A stretch of DNA of 64,000 nucleotides, from positions 1 to 64,000 of the forward strand of contig JANRLQ010000023.1 of NCBI GenBank assembly GCA_033762375.1, given 5' to 3'. The translations under genes were made by a program, and so were the position numbers. Below the pieces are notes generated by a model. It searched no databases, was not told the DNA's origin, and saw only the letters and a list, made by a program, of their open reading frames with translations. How positions within the stretch are numbered: position 1 is the first letter of the stretch; every line of letters begins with the position of its first letter. This DNA is from RDXT01 sp033762375. Its GTDB lineage: Bacteria > Bacteroidota > Bacteroidia > J057. Shown piece after piece: positions 24,760 through 33,732 of the stretch.

Positions 24760-25998
24760 ATGCGTAATGTATTGATTGTCTTAGTATTAACCTTCCTGGC
24801 GACCACGATTCAGGCCCAGGCTGATCAGGAGCGGTATGTAATCCTGGTGTCGTTTGACGGATTCAGGCATGACTACGTAGAGAAGTATGATGCACCACAT
24901 TTTAAGGCATTTATAGCAGGGGGGGCGCAGTCGGCAGGGCTGGTACCTTCTTTTCCCAGCAAGACCTTCCCCAATCACTACAGCATCGTCACCGGTATGT
25001 ACCCTGGTCACCACGGGCTGGTGGACAACAGTTTTTATGACGAACCCCGCCAGGCACAGTACCGCATGAGCAACCGTGCCGTGGTGCAGGACGCCTATTA
25101 TTATGGTGGGATCCCCCTCTGGCAATGGGTGCAGCAGCATGGGATGAAGTCTGCTTCGTACTTCTGGGTGGGGTCTGAGGCACCGATACAGGGGCGGTTT
25201 CCGGACTATTATTATATCTATCAGCAGGCTACGCCTAATACTGTCCGGGTGGACCAGGCCATGACCTGGCTCCAGATGCCTGACTCAGCCCGGCCCCGGT
25301 TTATCACCCTCTACTTTTCGATGGTGGACAATGCCGGTCACGATGCCGGGCCGGAGTCAGCGGAGGTACGTCAGGCTGTGATGGAAGCTGATTCCCTGCT
25401 GGGGCGGCTGATGGCAGGCCTTGACACCATCCCGCTGCCCGTAGATGTGATCCTGACCTCTGATCATGGCATGATGAAGATGAGTCCTGAGCCTGCGACC
25501 TATATTTTTATGGATGACCTGGTGGATATGAAGGACTCGACCCTGGTGCTGATGAATACCGGCACCCATCTCCATATCTACACCAACGATCCTGCCCGGC
25601 AGGCGACTCTGGCGCAGGACCTTCAGGCCCGGCAGGCTCATTTTTCAGTTTATACCCATGCCACGATGCCCGCAGCCTGGCACTATACCCATGAGCGGGT
25701 AGGGGATGTGCTGGTAGCGGCTGAGCCAGGCTATTATATCACGACCCATCGGGAATACGATGCCCGCCGTCTGCGGGACCCCAATCCGACAGTTTGGGGC
25801 ACACACGGGTATGACCCGGCCGCAACGACTGATATGAATGGTATTTTTTATGCCAGGGGACCGCATGTCAAAGCCGGGGTAACCTTGCCGCCCATGGAAA
25901 ACGTCCATGTATTCCCGGTAGTGACCCGCATCCTGGGCATTCCAAACCCGGAGATTGACGGCAGTGCCAAAAAAACCAAAAAAATGTACCGGAAGTAA
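24760..25998 (+). CDS. Nucleotide pyrophosphatase/phosphodiesterase (alkaline phosphatase superfamily)
   Basis: Exported phosphodiesterase of the NPP/ENPP type, 412 residues from ATG 24760, where a signal peptide begins (MRNVLIVLVLTFLATTIQAQ). Two-zinc active-site elements: VSFDGFRHDYV (Asp ligand), FPSKTFPNHYSIVTGMYPG (Thr nucleophile in the KTFPNHY context typical of NPPs), FSMVDNAGHDAGPES (Asp and His), LTSDHGMM (Asp-His) and VWGTHGYDP (His). It would hydrolyse nucleotide pyrophosphates or phosphodiesters in the periplasm or outside. It converges on alkA with a 12-bp gap. Confidence 0.92.
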   Translation: MRNVLIVLVLTFLATTIQAQADQERYVILVSFDGFRHDYVEKYDAPHFKAFIAGGAQSAGLVPSFPSKTFPNHYSIVTGMYPGHHGLVDNSFYDEPRQAQYRMSNRAVVQDAYYYGGIPLWQWVQQHGMKSASYFWVGSEAPIQGRFPDYYYIYQQATPNTVRVDQAMTWLQMPDSARPRFITLYFSMVDNAGHDAGPESAEVRQAVMEADSLLGRLMAGLDTIPLPVDVILTSDHGMMKMSPEPATYIFMDDLVDMKDSTLVLMNTGTHLHIYTNDPARQATLAQDLQARQAHFSVYTHATMPAAWHYTHERVGDVLVAAEPGYYITTHREYDARRLRDPNPTVWGTHGYDPAATTDMNGIFYARGPHVKAGVTLPPMENVHVFPVVTRILGIPNPEIDGSAKKTKKMYRK

Positions 25999-26010
25999 CC
26001 ATCTGACGGG

Positions 26011-26895
26011 TTACGAGAGGCTGCGCCAGAGGTAATACACCAGGTAAGATTTCCAGCCTGTGTATTGCCCGAAGTAGGCAGTGATCTGATCGTAAGGTGG
26101 TTTTTTGTCCCATCCTTTGTACAGGTGCAGGGCCCGGCTGAGGCCTGTGTCACCCAGCGGGATGCTGTCAGGGGTGCGGAGGGATTTCATCATGGCGTAG
26201 CGGGCGCTCCATACGCCGATCCCCCTGATGGCCGTGAGCCGGGCATAGATGGCAGACTCGTCCATCCCGGCAAACACGTCCGTACCCAATGCTCCTGCGG
26301 CAAACAAACCTGCGATATGGATCAGGTACTCAGCCTTTTGGCGGGAAAATTGCATTTCCAGCAGCTCCCCATGTGTGATAGCTGCGATGATCTCCGGTGC
26401 CGGAAACTGATAATACGTTTCGCCTGCCCACGTGAGCGAAAGACCCCAGCGGGTAGTCAGCCGGCGCTTGAGGGTATGCGCAAAGGTCAGGTTGATTTGT
26501 TGCCCGATCACGGCCCAGCAAAGGGCCTCGTACAGATCTGGAATGCCCACCAGCCGCAACCCCCAATACTGATGCGCCAGAAAAGCCAGGTCTGGATCCT
26601 CTCCTAATTGCTGATAAAAAGGCTGAAGGTCCCGGTCCAGGTCAAACCAGTTCCTGACATAGGCTGTAATGGCCTGATCATCTGCACCTGTACGGGTGAG
26701 TACCCCGATCTGGAGCAGATCGTCTGCTGCGGAGAGCCGGATCAAGGCATGGGTACCGTCTGGCCAATGTACCCACCGGGTCACGGTCGAAGCGTCCACC
26801 TGGTACAGACAGTCCTGGTGCCCCCGGTCAAGCTGGTGCCGGCATTGCTCAAAACTGAAACATGAGGGTTGGGGTATGACTAAGGCATGGGACAT
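26011..26895 (-). CDS. DNA-3-methyladenine glycosylase II, AlkA-like
   Basis: Base-excision repair glycosylase that removes alkylated purines. The 294-residue protein has an N-terminal beta-rich region (residues 1-100) as in E. coli AlkA. The HhH-GPD domain follows: EALCWAVIGQQINLTFAHTLKRRL, the helix-hairpin-helix LTAIRGIGVWSARYAMMKSL, and PDSIPLGDTGLSRAL, in which D249 is the catalytic aspartate. No iron-sulfur cluster cysteines follow, as expected for AlkA. The closing YFGQYTGWKSYLVYYLWR is also typical of the family. Confidence 0.92.
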   Translation of the reverse strand: MSHALVIPQPSCFSFEQCRHQLDRGHQDCLYQVDASTVTRWVHWPDGTHALIRLSAADDLLQIGVLTRTGADDQAITAYVRNWFDLDRDLQPFYQQLGEDPDLAFLAHQYWGLRLVGIPDLYEALCWAVIGQQINLTFAHTLKRRLTTRWGLSLTWAGETYYQFPAPEIIAAITHGELLEMQFSRQKAEYLIHIAGLFAAGALGTDVFAGMDESAIYARLTAIRGIGVWSARYAMMKSLRTPDSIPLGDTGLSRALHLYKGWDKKPPYDQITAYFGQYTGWKSYLVYYLWRSLS

Positions 26896-27048
26896 GATGA
26901 AAATCAGGATGAAGTTTTGGGGTAAGGGTTTTGGGTTAAGGGCTTAGTAGCAGGCTGTCAGATCAGCTTTTTCGGCAGCAAAATCATCTTTTGCGCATCT
27001 TTTCAGTAAATATACGTATCTTGTTTTGGGTTATAACCGCACGGGCCT

Positions 27049-27666
27049 ATGACAGACGACAGATATATCATGCAACCTCAGCCGCAGCTCGGCCTCAAAA
27101 AATCATCCAGGTCAGTTTCCCTGCTCCAGTACGTGCAGCGGGAGGCAAATTCAGATGAAAAGTATGAGTTTCACAATGGTAAAATCGTTAAGATGCCCTT
27201 CGCACGAGGTCCCCACAACGCAATAACAGCCAATATAATCGGATGCCTCAAGGTGGCAACGAGAGGGCTGGATAAAAAATATCCGGTCTTCAGCGGCGAT
27301 CAAAAGATATACCTCCCGGAGATCAACTACGGTGTATATCCTGATGTGGTAGTGGTTGACGGGGCTCCGGTCTATTGGGACGACGACACCCTGCTGCTGA
27401 TCAATCCGCTGCTGGTCGTGGAGGTACTCTCTCGCAGTACCCAGCGCCATGACCGCACGAGCAAGTTTGATCTGTACAAGACCCGTGTTTCCTTTCAGGA
27501 GTATGTGCTGGTCCGTCAGGATAGCTATGAGGTCGAGACCCGCTACCGGGAGGCCCCGGACCTTTGGCGTGAGACGGTTGTCACCCGACTTGATGCGGAG
27601 ATCCCCTTACGCTCGCTGGGATGTACACTCAAGATGGCCGAGATATACGAGTTTGTGGAGATATAA
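27049..27666 (+). CDS. Uma2 family nuclease-like protein (DUF820)
   Basis: PD-(D/E)XK-fold protein of 205 residues in the Uma2/DUF820 family, which is abundant in cyanobacteria and filamentous Bacteroidota and has no firmly established role. Landmarks: SDEKYEFHNGKIVKM, HNAITANII, GVYPDVVVVDG (first catalytic acid), LLVVEVLSRSTQRHDRTSKFDLYK (second acid in E-V-L and the conserved HDR..KF..Y) and FQEYVLVRQD. A second, clearly different copy is at 51639. The family probably spread through mobile elements, but no element is visible here. Confidence 0.85.
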   Translation: MTDDRYIMQPQPQLGLKKSSRSVSLLQYVQREANSDEKYEFHNGKIVKMPFARGPHNAITANIIGCLKVATRGLDKKYPVFSGDQKIYLPEINYGVYPDVVVVDGAPVYWDDDTLLLINPLLVVEVLSRSTQRHDRTSKFDLYKTRVSFQEYVLVRQDSYEVETRYREAPDLWRETVVTRLDAEIPLRSLGCTLKMAEIYEFVEI

Positions 27667-27973
27667 AGGCTCTTTGGCAGCAAAAAATCCCAAAAAATGT
27701 GCCTGCAACCGCAGCAGCAGGCACATGAACTGCCAATACATCATATACCCATTGGCTGCATGCGCAGCTGTTACCCGCCAACATACCATTGTGCTGCTGG
27801 GTGTGCGGGCATAAGTACTATACGAATATCGGCTTCTGATCGCAGGTAATACAGATACAAAACAGGCATACTGCGTGACAAAACAAACATAACAACCGGG
27901 AGAAGGGTTTTGCAGTTCTACGGACGGGGATACCGTGATTATTCCGTATGTTTGCATACCTTATCGCCTGTGT
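27667..27973. other. Intergenic region with inverted repeat and -7 element
   Basis: The 307 bp hold a perfect 9-bp inverted repeat (TGTGCCTGC / GCAGGCACA, 27698-27725) flanked by A-runs, and at 27947-27954 a perfect TATGTTTG only 20 bp before the ABC gene start. I see no gene in it. Confidence 0.5.
27947..27954 (+). promoter_or_regulatory. -7 element TATGTTTG of the ABC ATPase gene
   Basis: Perfect TAnnTTTG match; transcription would start near 27961, giving a very short leader of about 13 nt before ATG 27974. No TTG box at 20 nt. Confidence 0.55.
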
Positions 27974-28708
27974 ATGATCAGTATCCGGCACGTGACCCGG
28001 CGGTTTGGCGCCCTGACTGCGCTGGATGATATTTCGCTTGAGGTTCCTGACAATACCCGGCTTTGTATTGCTGGCGGGTCCGGCTCGGGTAAGTCCCTGC
28101 TGATCCGCACCTTGCTGGGGTTGGAGCCACTGGAGCAGGGCAAGATTGAGATAGACGGTATGACGGTCGGCCCGTCGTCCCATGACACCTGGCCTCAACT
28201 GATGGAGCAGGTGGGAATGGTTTTTCAGGGTTCAGCTCTGTTTGATGCCCTGACCGTGCGGGAAAACGTCGGTATCAGGTTATATGAGCAGGCCTCGGCT
28301 TCCTCCGGGGCGGTGGAGTCGCAGGTGCTGGAGGCCCTGGCCCAGGTCAACCTGGGGCCAGAGATATTGGACCGTTATCCGGATATGCTCTCAGGGGGGA
28401 TGCGTAAGCGGGTGGCCATAGCCAGGGCCATTATTCACCGGCCCCGGTACCTGATCTGTGATGAGCCTACCGCTGGCCTTGACCCTGTGAATGCCCGGAT
28501 CGTGTCAACCCTGATCGGCCAGCTCGCAGCACAGCCCGGACGTACCACGCTGATCGTCACCCATGACATGGAGGTAATCAGAAGCTTAGCCAGTCAGGTA
28601 TGCATGATCTATGAGGGGAAGTTGATCTATCACGGAAGCCCGGAGGGCTTTTTTTCCTCCGGGCATCCGGTGATTCAGGCATTTACGGGGCGGGTTACGC
28701 CTGCATGA
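27974..28708 (+). CDS. ABC transporter ATP-binding protein, Mla/Mkl type
   Basis: ATPase subunit of 244 residues. Walker A GGSGSGKSLLIRTLLG, Q-loop VGMVFQGSALFDALTVRENVG, signature LSGGMRKRVAIARAI, Walker B YLICDEPTAGLDP and H-loop LIVTHDME are all intact. The Q-loop region FQGSALFDALTVRENV is characteristic of MlaF/Mkl ATPases, which power MCE-type phospholipid or lipid transport across the envelope. No MlaE permease or MCE protein is next to it, so its partners must be elsewhere. The chosen ATG (MISIRHVTRRFG) fits the promoter position. The last codons overlap the convergent gene by 14 bp and contain a terminator-like hairpin. Confidence 0.88.
   Translation: MISIRHVTRRFGALTALDDISLEVPDNTRLCIAGGSGSGKSLLIRTLLGLEPLEQGKIEIDGMTVGPSSHDTWPQLMEQVGMVFQGSALFDALTVRENVGIRLYEQASASSGAVESQVLEALAQVNLGPEILDRYPDMLSGGMRKRVAIARAIIHRPRYLICDEPTAGLDPVNARIVSTLIGQLAAQPGRTTLIVTHDMEVIRSLASQVCMIYEGKLIYHGSPEGFFSSGHPVIQAFTGRVTPA
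28637..28664 (+). terminator. Terminator-like hairpin inside the ABC gene end
   Basis: AGCCC-GGA-GGGCT followed by seven T residues (28649-28655), about 55 bp before the stop codon. The alternative pairing GCCCGGAGG / CCTCCGGGC (28638-28664) is mutually exclusive with it. Confidence 0.35.
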
Positions 28709-29615
28709 ATGCATTCGGTACGGCCAGAAACATCGGCTCCGGCCGGTAAGTATCAGCCTTCAGCATAGATACAATCTTGTACCGCTCAGGGAGCTGGAAC
28801 AGCGACTGGATGGCTTCGACATCCATCGCGGGTACCATGCGGTAGTCTTTTCCTTCCTGATGGGTATGAATAAACTGCATCAATTTTTCCTGATCTATTA
28901 CATTGGATGTCAGCCCGCGCAGGTTGAGGGGAATGGCTATCCGCACAAAATCGCCGAGGGTGCTGATATGCTCAAATCCGTCTGCTACCCATCCGACCTT
29001 GTTTAGGTTGATGTGGAGGCTCCGCAAGTTGCCGATCTGGATGATGCCGCGCTTGATCATGGATACTTTTTCCATCGCAAGGAGGCAGGAGTACATCATC
29101 AGGTGATATCCCAGGTTTTTGCCCTCATAGCTGGCATCAATCGCCAACCGGTGGGTAAAAGAGGTCTTATCCGCAGTGTTCATAGACATTTCAAACACCG
29201 TGCCCACCACTTTGCCGCTACCGGGTTCCTTCAGGATGGCACCATGGCCGTATTCCCGGTACATAAACAAGTTAAAAGCAGACGTTTCCTGTGCCACATG
29301 CTGAGGATAACGCCGGTGCAGAAAAGCAATAACCGCCTCTGTATCCTCGTCTGTAAAGGGTGCAATGGTAAGCTGTTTACTGGCAATATAGGTCTCAAAC
29401 TGCTTTCGCCACTCATGTACCTGATCTGTGTATGCCTTGTCAAAGGTAGGAACCTCCTTAAACATAGGCTCCTGACATATTCCTTTGGGCTTAATATACT
29501 GATCCTGCTCCAGGGGAGCCTCAGCCCCTTTGCGCATGCGCTGATGCAGTTCAATAAAACTTTGCTGAAATGCCCAAAAAGGCCAATCATGACTGGGTCG
29601 TAACACTGCTCCCAT
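28695..29615 (-). CDS. Uncharacterised protein with GNAT-like region
   Basis: I do not recognise a specific family. The 306-residue product is soluble, with no signal or membrane segment. The region at about 110-225 (AVIAFLHRRYP ... GKVVGTVFEMSM ... THRLAIDASYEGKNLGYHLMMYSCLLAMEK ... IQIGNLRSLHINLNKVGWVADGF) resembles an acetyltransferase fold: a strand-loop-helix like motif A and a late N..K.GW like motif B. The acetyl-CoA loop is atypical (EGKNLGYHLM instead of R/QxxGxG/A). The C-terminal 80 residues are unlike anything I know. It ends inside the convergent ABC gene. N-acyltransferase of unknown substrate is the best guess. Confidence 0.55.
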   Translation of the reverse strand: MGAVLRPSHDWPFWAFQQSFIELHQRMRKGAEAPLEQDQYIKPKGICQEPMFKEVPTFDKAYTDQVHEWRKQFETYIASKQLTIAPFTDEDTEAVIAFLHRRYPQHVAQETSAFNLFMYREYGHGAILKEPGSGKVVGTVFEMSMNTADKTSFTHRLAIDASYEGKNLGYHLMMYSCLLAMEKVSMIKRGIIQIGNLRSLHINLNKVGWVADGFEHISTLGDFVRIAIPLNLRGLTSNVIDQEKLMQFIHTHQEGKDYRMVPAMDVEAIQSLFQLPERYKIVSMLKADTYRPEPMFLAVPNAFMQA

Positions 29616-30146
29616 GGCTCACAACGTTAAAATGTACCTGCCTCAAAAACAATCCAAACGATGTAAATATATTCAATTGTTTCAATATCACCGGTGACAG
29701 AATACCGGATAACCTTGCTTCATGCCAGGAAATATCCGAACATGAAACAATAAACAATTGAGGGCTCAACCAGAGATGCACATACCAGTTGGCTGACAGA
29801 GCAAGTGACAAATGACGGTTCATCAAGTTCTGGATTATTTCAGAGAAAAACAACCCCTTTGAGAAATTAACAGATGATAATAATACGATTGTAAAAATGT
29901 CAGGAGGCAGCATCATTCCCAGTCTGGTATATACCCGCAGCAAGCAATTTGAGAGGGGGCAATCTGACCATAATGCAGGATAAGGCAGGGCATGTTGCGG
30001 GTAAGGTCTGCCTAAGCGGGAAGGAGATTTTTGAAATAAATCGTTTGCGGTGATCATAAAAATAAAAAAATGAAATAAAATTGATCAACATGATAAAAAT
30101 GTCAGATAAACTTTATTATGTTTGCAACAAATAACCTGTTAGCGAG
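29616..30146. other. 530-bp AT-rich intergenic region
   Basis: Divergent space between the acetyltransferase-like gene (minus) and amtB (plus). It is AT-rich, with a broken inverted repeat (CAATTGTTTC near 29675; GAAACAAT..ACAATTG near 29743). A minus-strand open frame crosses it (29587-30057) but does not look like a protein. The right end holds the amtB promoter element. Confidence 0.45.
30117..30124 (+). promoter_or_regulatory. -7 element TATGTTTG of amtB
   Basis: Perfect TAnnTTTG, 22 bp before the amtB ATG at 30147, in an AT-rich context. No TTG box at the standard distance, which could mean activator dependence, for example nitrogen control. Confidence 0.55.
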
Positions 30147-31496
30147 ATGATAAACAGAAGATTGTCCATTGTGCCCTTCGGCATTCTGCTCCTGATCAAC
30201 GTGCTGGCGTTGTGGGCGGCGGGAAAAACAGTTTCGGCCTCTGCTGCTGAGATTAATGCGGGAGATACTGCCTGGTTGCTTGCTGCTACAGGCCTGGTAC
30301 TCCTTATGACACCTGGTCTTGCCTTCTTTTATGGAGGTATGGTCAATTCCCGAAACGTAATTTCGACCATGCTGCAAAGTTTTGTGGCCATGAGTGTGAT
30401 CAGCGTTTTGTGGGTGGTGGTAGGCTTTAGCCTGGCTTTTGGCGACACCCTGGGTGGATTTATCGGCAATCCTGGCACCTTCTTTATGTTTAATGGGGTG
30501 CTGGAAGGCGCGCCCTGGTCGCTGGCCCCGACGATTCCGCTGGCTTTGTTTGCTTTTTTCCAGTTAAAATTTGCCATTATCACTCCGGCCCTGATTACGG
30601 GTGCTTTTGCGGAGCGGATCAAGTTTACCTCCTATGTACTGTTCCTGACGCTTTTCAGCCTGCTGATTTATGCACCGCTGGCGCACTGGACCTGGCATCC
30701 GGAGGGATTCCTCTTCAAACTGGGGGTTCTTGACTTTGCCGGTGGTACAGTCGTACACATGTCTGCCGGTATGGCGGCCCTGGCCTCTGCACTGTATCTC
30801 AAGCAGCGCAAGACCCACAAGGAACAAGTTGTACATCCACCTGCCAATATTCCATATGTACTGCTGGGTACCGGTCTCCTCTGGTTTGGTTGGTTTGGGT
30901 TTAATGCAGGCTCTGCGTTTGGTGCCAATGGCCTGGCCGCTTCTGCCTTTGCTACGACCAATACAGCCTCTGCTGCTGCAGCCATCACCTGGATCATCTT
31001 TGATGCGATCAAAGGCAAACGCCCTTCTGCCCTCGGCTTTTCGATCGGGGCTGTCGTAGGCCTGGTAGCCATCACCCCTGCAGCGGGTTATGTAAATATT
31101 CCTGCCAGTATCATCATCGGTACCGTGGCAGCGCTGATCTCCAATACGGTCGCTGAGTGGCGCAGCCGCACCAGCCTTGACGATACCCTGGATGTATTCC
31201 CTTGCCACGGGGTAGGCGGTATGGTCGGGATGGTACTCACCGGTGTATTTGCTACCTCTACCATCAATGCAGCTGTGGTGGACCAGGGCCTGTTTTATGG
31301 GGGACTTAAGTTGCCACTCAATCATTTGATTGCCCTGATCGCTGTATCTGCTTTTGCCTTCCTGGGTTCCCTGGCACTGCTCAAAATTACAGACCTCATC
31401 TCTCCGCTCCGCGTGAGCGAAACAGAAGAGACCGAGGGCCTCGACATGAGCCAGCACGGCGAGAGCCTGGAGGCACGGGAGAAGGTCATGAGTTGA
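30147..31496 (+). CDS. amtB: Ammonium transporter AmtB
   Basis: Trimeric channel for ammonium uptake, 449 residues: an N-terminal signal-like helix, then eleven membrane helices starting at TAWLLAATGLVLLMTPGLAFFYGGMV. The pore histidine pair is H204 (GGTVVHMSAG) and H354 (FPCHGVGGMVG). AFFQLKFAIITPALITGAFAERIKF is the typical central signature. The C-terminal tail (SETEETEGLDMSQHGES) is the region where a PII protein would dock. No glnK/glnB gene is adjacent, which is unusual for amtB. A strong terminator follows. Confidence 0.96.
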   Translation: MINRRLSIVPFGILLLINVLALWAAGKTVSASAAEINAGDTAWLLAATGLVLLMTPGLAFFYGGMVNSRNVISTMLQSFVAMSVISVLWVVVGFSLAFGDTLGGFIGNPGTFFMFNGVLEGAPWSLAPTIPLALFAFFQLKFAIITPALITGAFAERIKFTSYVLFLTLFSLLIYAPLAHWTWHPEGFLFKLGVLDFAGGTVVHMSAGMAALASALYLKQRKTHKEQVVHPPANIPYVLLGTGLLWFGWFGFNAGSAFGANGLAASAFATTNTASAAAAITWIIFDAIKGKRPSALGFSIGAVVGLVAITPAAGYVNIPASIIIGTVAALISNTVAEWRSRTSLDDTLDVFPCHGVGGMVGMVLTGVFATSTINAAVVDQGLFYGGLKLPLNHLIALIAVSAFAFLGSLALLKITDLISPLRVSETEETEGLDMSQHGESLEAREKVMS

Positions 31497-31520
31497 TTTC
31501 CGTAAGCTTTGTATTGTATG

Positions 31521-31555
31521 CCGGCTGCTTCTCTTCAGATGCAGCCGGTTTTTTT
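31521..31555 (+). terminator. Rho-independent terminator of amtB
   Basis: Perfect 8-bp stem CCGGCTGC / GCAGCCGG with a 12-nt loop, followed by seven T residues. It ends 59 bp past the amtB stop. Confidence 0.92.
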
Positions 31556-31815
31556 CTTCCTGTCGCAACGATTGCCTCTGCCTGCCAGATCACAACACCG
31601 GCGAGTTATCTTACGTATAGAGAATAGATTGCAAAAATGTTATTTTCAATCACCCTTAACATCGGCTGATTGCTATATTCGCAAATACGAGCACTTATTG
31701 TACCTTTACCCCGAAATTTACTGCTGCTACCTTCCACCCTTGCAGTATCTGCCGATGGGACTACCACTTCACTGCTACGCCACACCATCGCCAGTTTTCA
31801 CCTGATTTTCAGCTT

Positions 31816-33726
31816 ATGTCGTTGACTTTTTCCGATTTTCTGCGGAATACCTCTCCTTTTGATTTGTTACCCGAAGAAGAGATCGAGTTTCTGACTGGTA
31901 TCTTTTTCCGGCGCGAATATGCGGCGGGGGCACTGATCTATCAGCAGGATATGTCCCTGCTCCAGGAGCTGTCTGTCATACGCTCCGGGCGGGTCGAGAA
32001 ATACTTTCAGGTAGGAGAAGGCCGCAAGGACTATGCAGAGTGTTTTGGGCCCGGGGAGACATTTGGGGCTATTTCGATCCTGCTCAACAACCAGCGGGCT
32101 ATCCGCTCGGTCCGCGCCCTGGAGCCTACGATTATCTATCAGTTGCCGGAGATATACTTTCAGGAGTTGTGCCGGAAGTATGAGCAGTTTTATGCGTTTT
32201 TTACCCAGGAGTTTGGTAAAAGGATGCTCACAGGCGGGTATGCCGCTGCCATGATGCGGCCCAGTGGCACTGCTACGGGTTTTCAGCAGGCAGACTTAAG
32301 TTTTACCCGCAGGATCGGCGACACGTTTACCCCTAATCTGAATGCCTGCCTGCCGGATACACCGATCCGGGAGGCGGCCCGCAGCATGACCCTGCACCGC
32401 CGGCCCTATGTGGTCGTGATGGGAGCAGACCGCGAGCCTGCCGGGATTGTCACGGATGCAGATCTGCGCACAGAGGTGATCGTCAACAATGCCAGCCGTG
32501 AAGCCCCCATCTCGACGATTATGCGGAGTCCGGTTCCGGAGATTGACGCTGATGCCGTGGCCTATGAAGGCATCCTCCAGATGTTCCGGCTCAAAACGGA
32601 CTTGCTGGCTGTACGCCAGGCGGGACGGCTTACCGGCATCGTCACCCTCGATCAGTTGCTCAATGACCAGAGCAAGTCGCCGTTCCTGTTTATTCAGGCT
32701 ATCTCCTTTGAGTATAATGCGGATGGGCTCAAGGCCCGGTGGCGTGAGATGCCTGCTATTATTGATAGCCTGATTGCCAGGGGGATGCGCCCTGAGATTG
32801 TCTCACAGATCGTAAGTTCGGTCGCTGACGCCATCGCCCAGAACGTAGTCCGCAGGGCCGTCAAAACCCTGGGTACTCCCCCCGCTGCTTTTGCCTTTGT
32901 GGCCCTGGGCAGTGAAGGCCGTAAGGAGCAGACCCTCAGCACCGACCAGGACAATGCGCTTATATATGCAGATGTGCCCGAATCCCGGCAAGAGGAGGTA
33001 CAGACCTACTTCAGCTGTCTGGGGGAGACTATCTGTGATGAGTTGGATGAAATTGGATTCGCATATTGCGAAGGCGAGCTGATGGCCCGTAACCCCCGCT
33101 GGAACCAACCGCTGGCACGCTGGCAGGGGATATTTCGCCGGTGGCTGCGGGAGCCGGTCATGGAGCATGTCATGATGGCCTCAGCTATATTTGACGGGCG
33201 GGTGATCTATGGAGAGGCTGAGTTGCTGGATCAGCTGAGAATCACAGCCTGGGACGAGTGGCGTGAATCATCCGGAGGATTTCTGGGGCAACTGGCCCGT
33301 ATCAGCCTCAACAACCGTACCCCCTTGTCTCTCTTTGGGCAAATACAGGTCACTGAGACGGGCGATGGACGCAAAGGAATTAATGCCAAGCGGGTCATGA
33401 GCATCATCAGTGATTTTGCCCGGATCTATGCCCTGCACTATCGGCTTCCGGCCACCAATACAGAAGAGCGGCTCCGCAATATTCTGGAAAAAGGCGGCCT
33501 CACGGCTGAGGAGTTTCACGAACTCCACCAGTCGTTTTTTTTCCTGATGCGCCTTCGCCTTACGCACCAGACCCGCCAGCTCGTGGCAGGCGAAAAACCC
33601 GACAACTTCTTGCTGATGTCCTCGCTCTCGAAAATTGAGCGGGTGACGATCCGGGAGATATTCCGGGTCATTGAGGCGTATCAGAAGCGGATTTCGGTTG
33701 TTTTTGCTGGGGTTATGAGCATATAA
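31816..33726 (+). CDS. CNB-CBS-DUF294 nucleotidyltransferase-like signalling protein
   Basis: Three-part regulatory protein of 636 residues. Residues 1-135: cyclic-nucleotide-binding-like beta barrel (FRREYAAGALIYQQD ... CFGPGETFGAISILLNNQRA). Residues about 160-290: a pair of CBS domains (RRPYVVVMGADREPAGIVTDADLR; RLTGIVTLDQLLND). Residues about 330-636: DUF294 region with nucleotidyltransferase motif FVALGSEGRKEQTLSTDQDNALIY (GS...DxD, near 364-380), related to the GlnD transferase domain, and a helical C-terminal part. It probably modifies a partner in response to nucleotide levels. In other bacteria such genes often accompany acetate permease and an exonuclease; here the neighbour is amtB. 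Partner not known. Confidence 0.87.
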   Translation: MSLTFSDFLRNTSPFDLLPEEEIEFLTGIFFRREYAAGALIYQQDMSLLQELSVIRSGRVEKYFQVGEGRKDYAECFGPGETFGAISILLNNQRAIRSVRALEPTIIYQLPEIYFQELCRKYEQFYAFFTQEFGKRMLTGGYAAAMMRPSGTATGFQQADLSFTRRIGDTFTPNLNACLPDTPIREAARSMTLHRRPYVVVMGADREPAGIVTDADLRTEVIVNNASREAPISTIMRSPVPEIDADAVAYEGILQMFRLKTDLLAVRQAGRLTGIVTLDQLLNDQSKSPFLFIQAISFEYNADGLKARWREMPAIIDSLIARGMRPEIVSQIVSSVADAIAQNVVRRAVKTLGTPPAAFAFVALGSEGRKEQTLSTDQDNALIYADVPESRQEEVQTYFSCLGETICDELDEIGFAYCEGELMARNPRWNQPLARWQGIFRRWLREPVMEHVMMASAIFDGRVIYGEAELLDQLRITAWDEWRESSGGFLGQLARISLNNRTPLSLFGQIQVTETGDGRKGINAKRVMSIISDFARIYALHYRLPATNTEERLRNILEKGGLTAEEFHELHQSFFFLMRLRLTHQTRQLVAGEKPDNFLLMSSLSKIERVTIREIFRVIEAYQKRISVVFAGVMSI

Positions 33727-33732
33727 CCGCGG

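Noticed and set aside
27698..27725. Inverted repeat considered as part of a CRISPR array or attachment site
   Set aside because: Only one copy, with no spacer pattern and no integrase or cas gene nearby; a 3'-end hairpin is simpler.
28695..29615. Homoserine-lactone synthase assignment for the orphan protein
   Set aside because: The pattern is too weak; none of the hallmark residues could be placed with confidence.
29587..30057. Minus-strand open frame of 156 codons upstream of the acetyltransferase-like gene
   Set aside because: It overlaps the start of that gene in another frame, its composition is not protein-like, and no domain or signal is visible.
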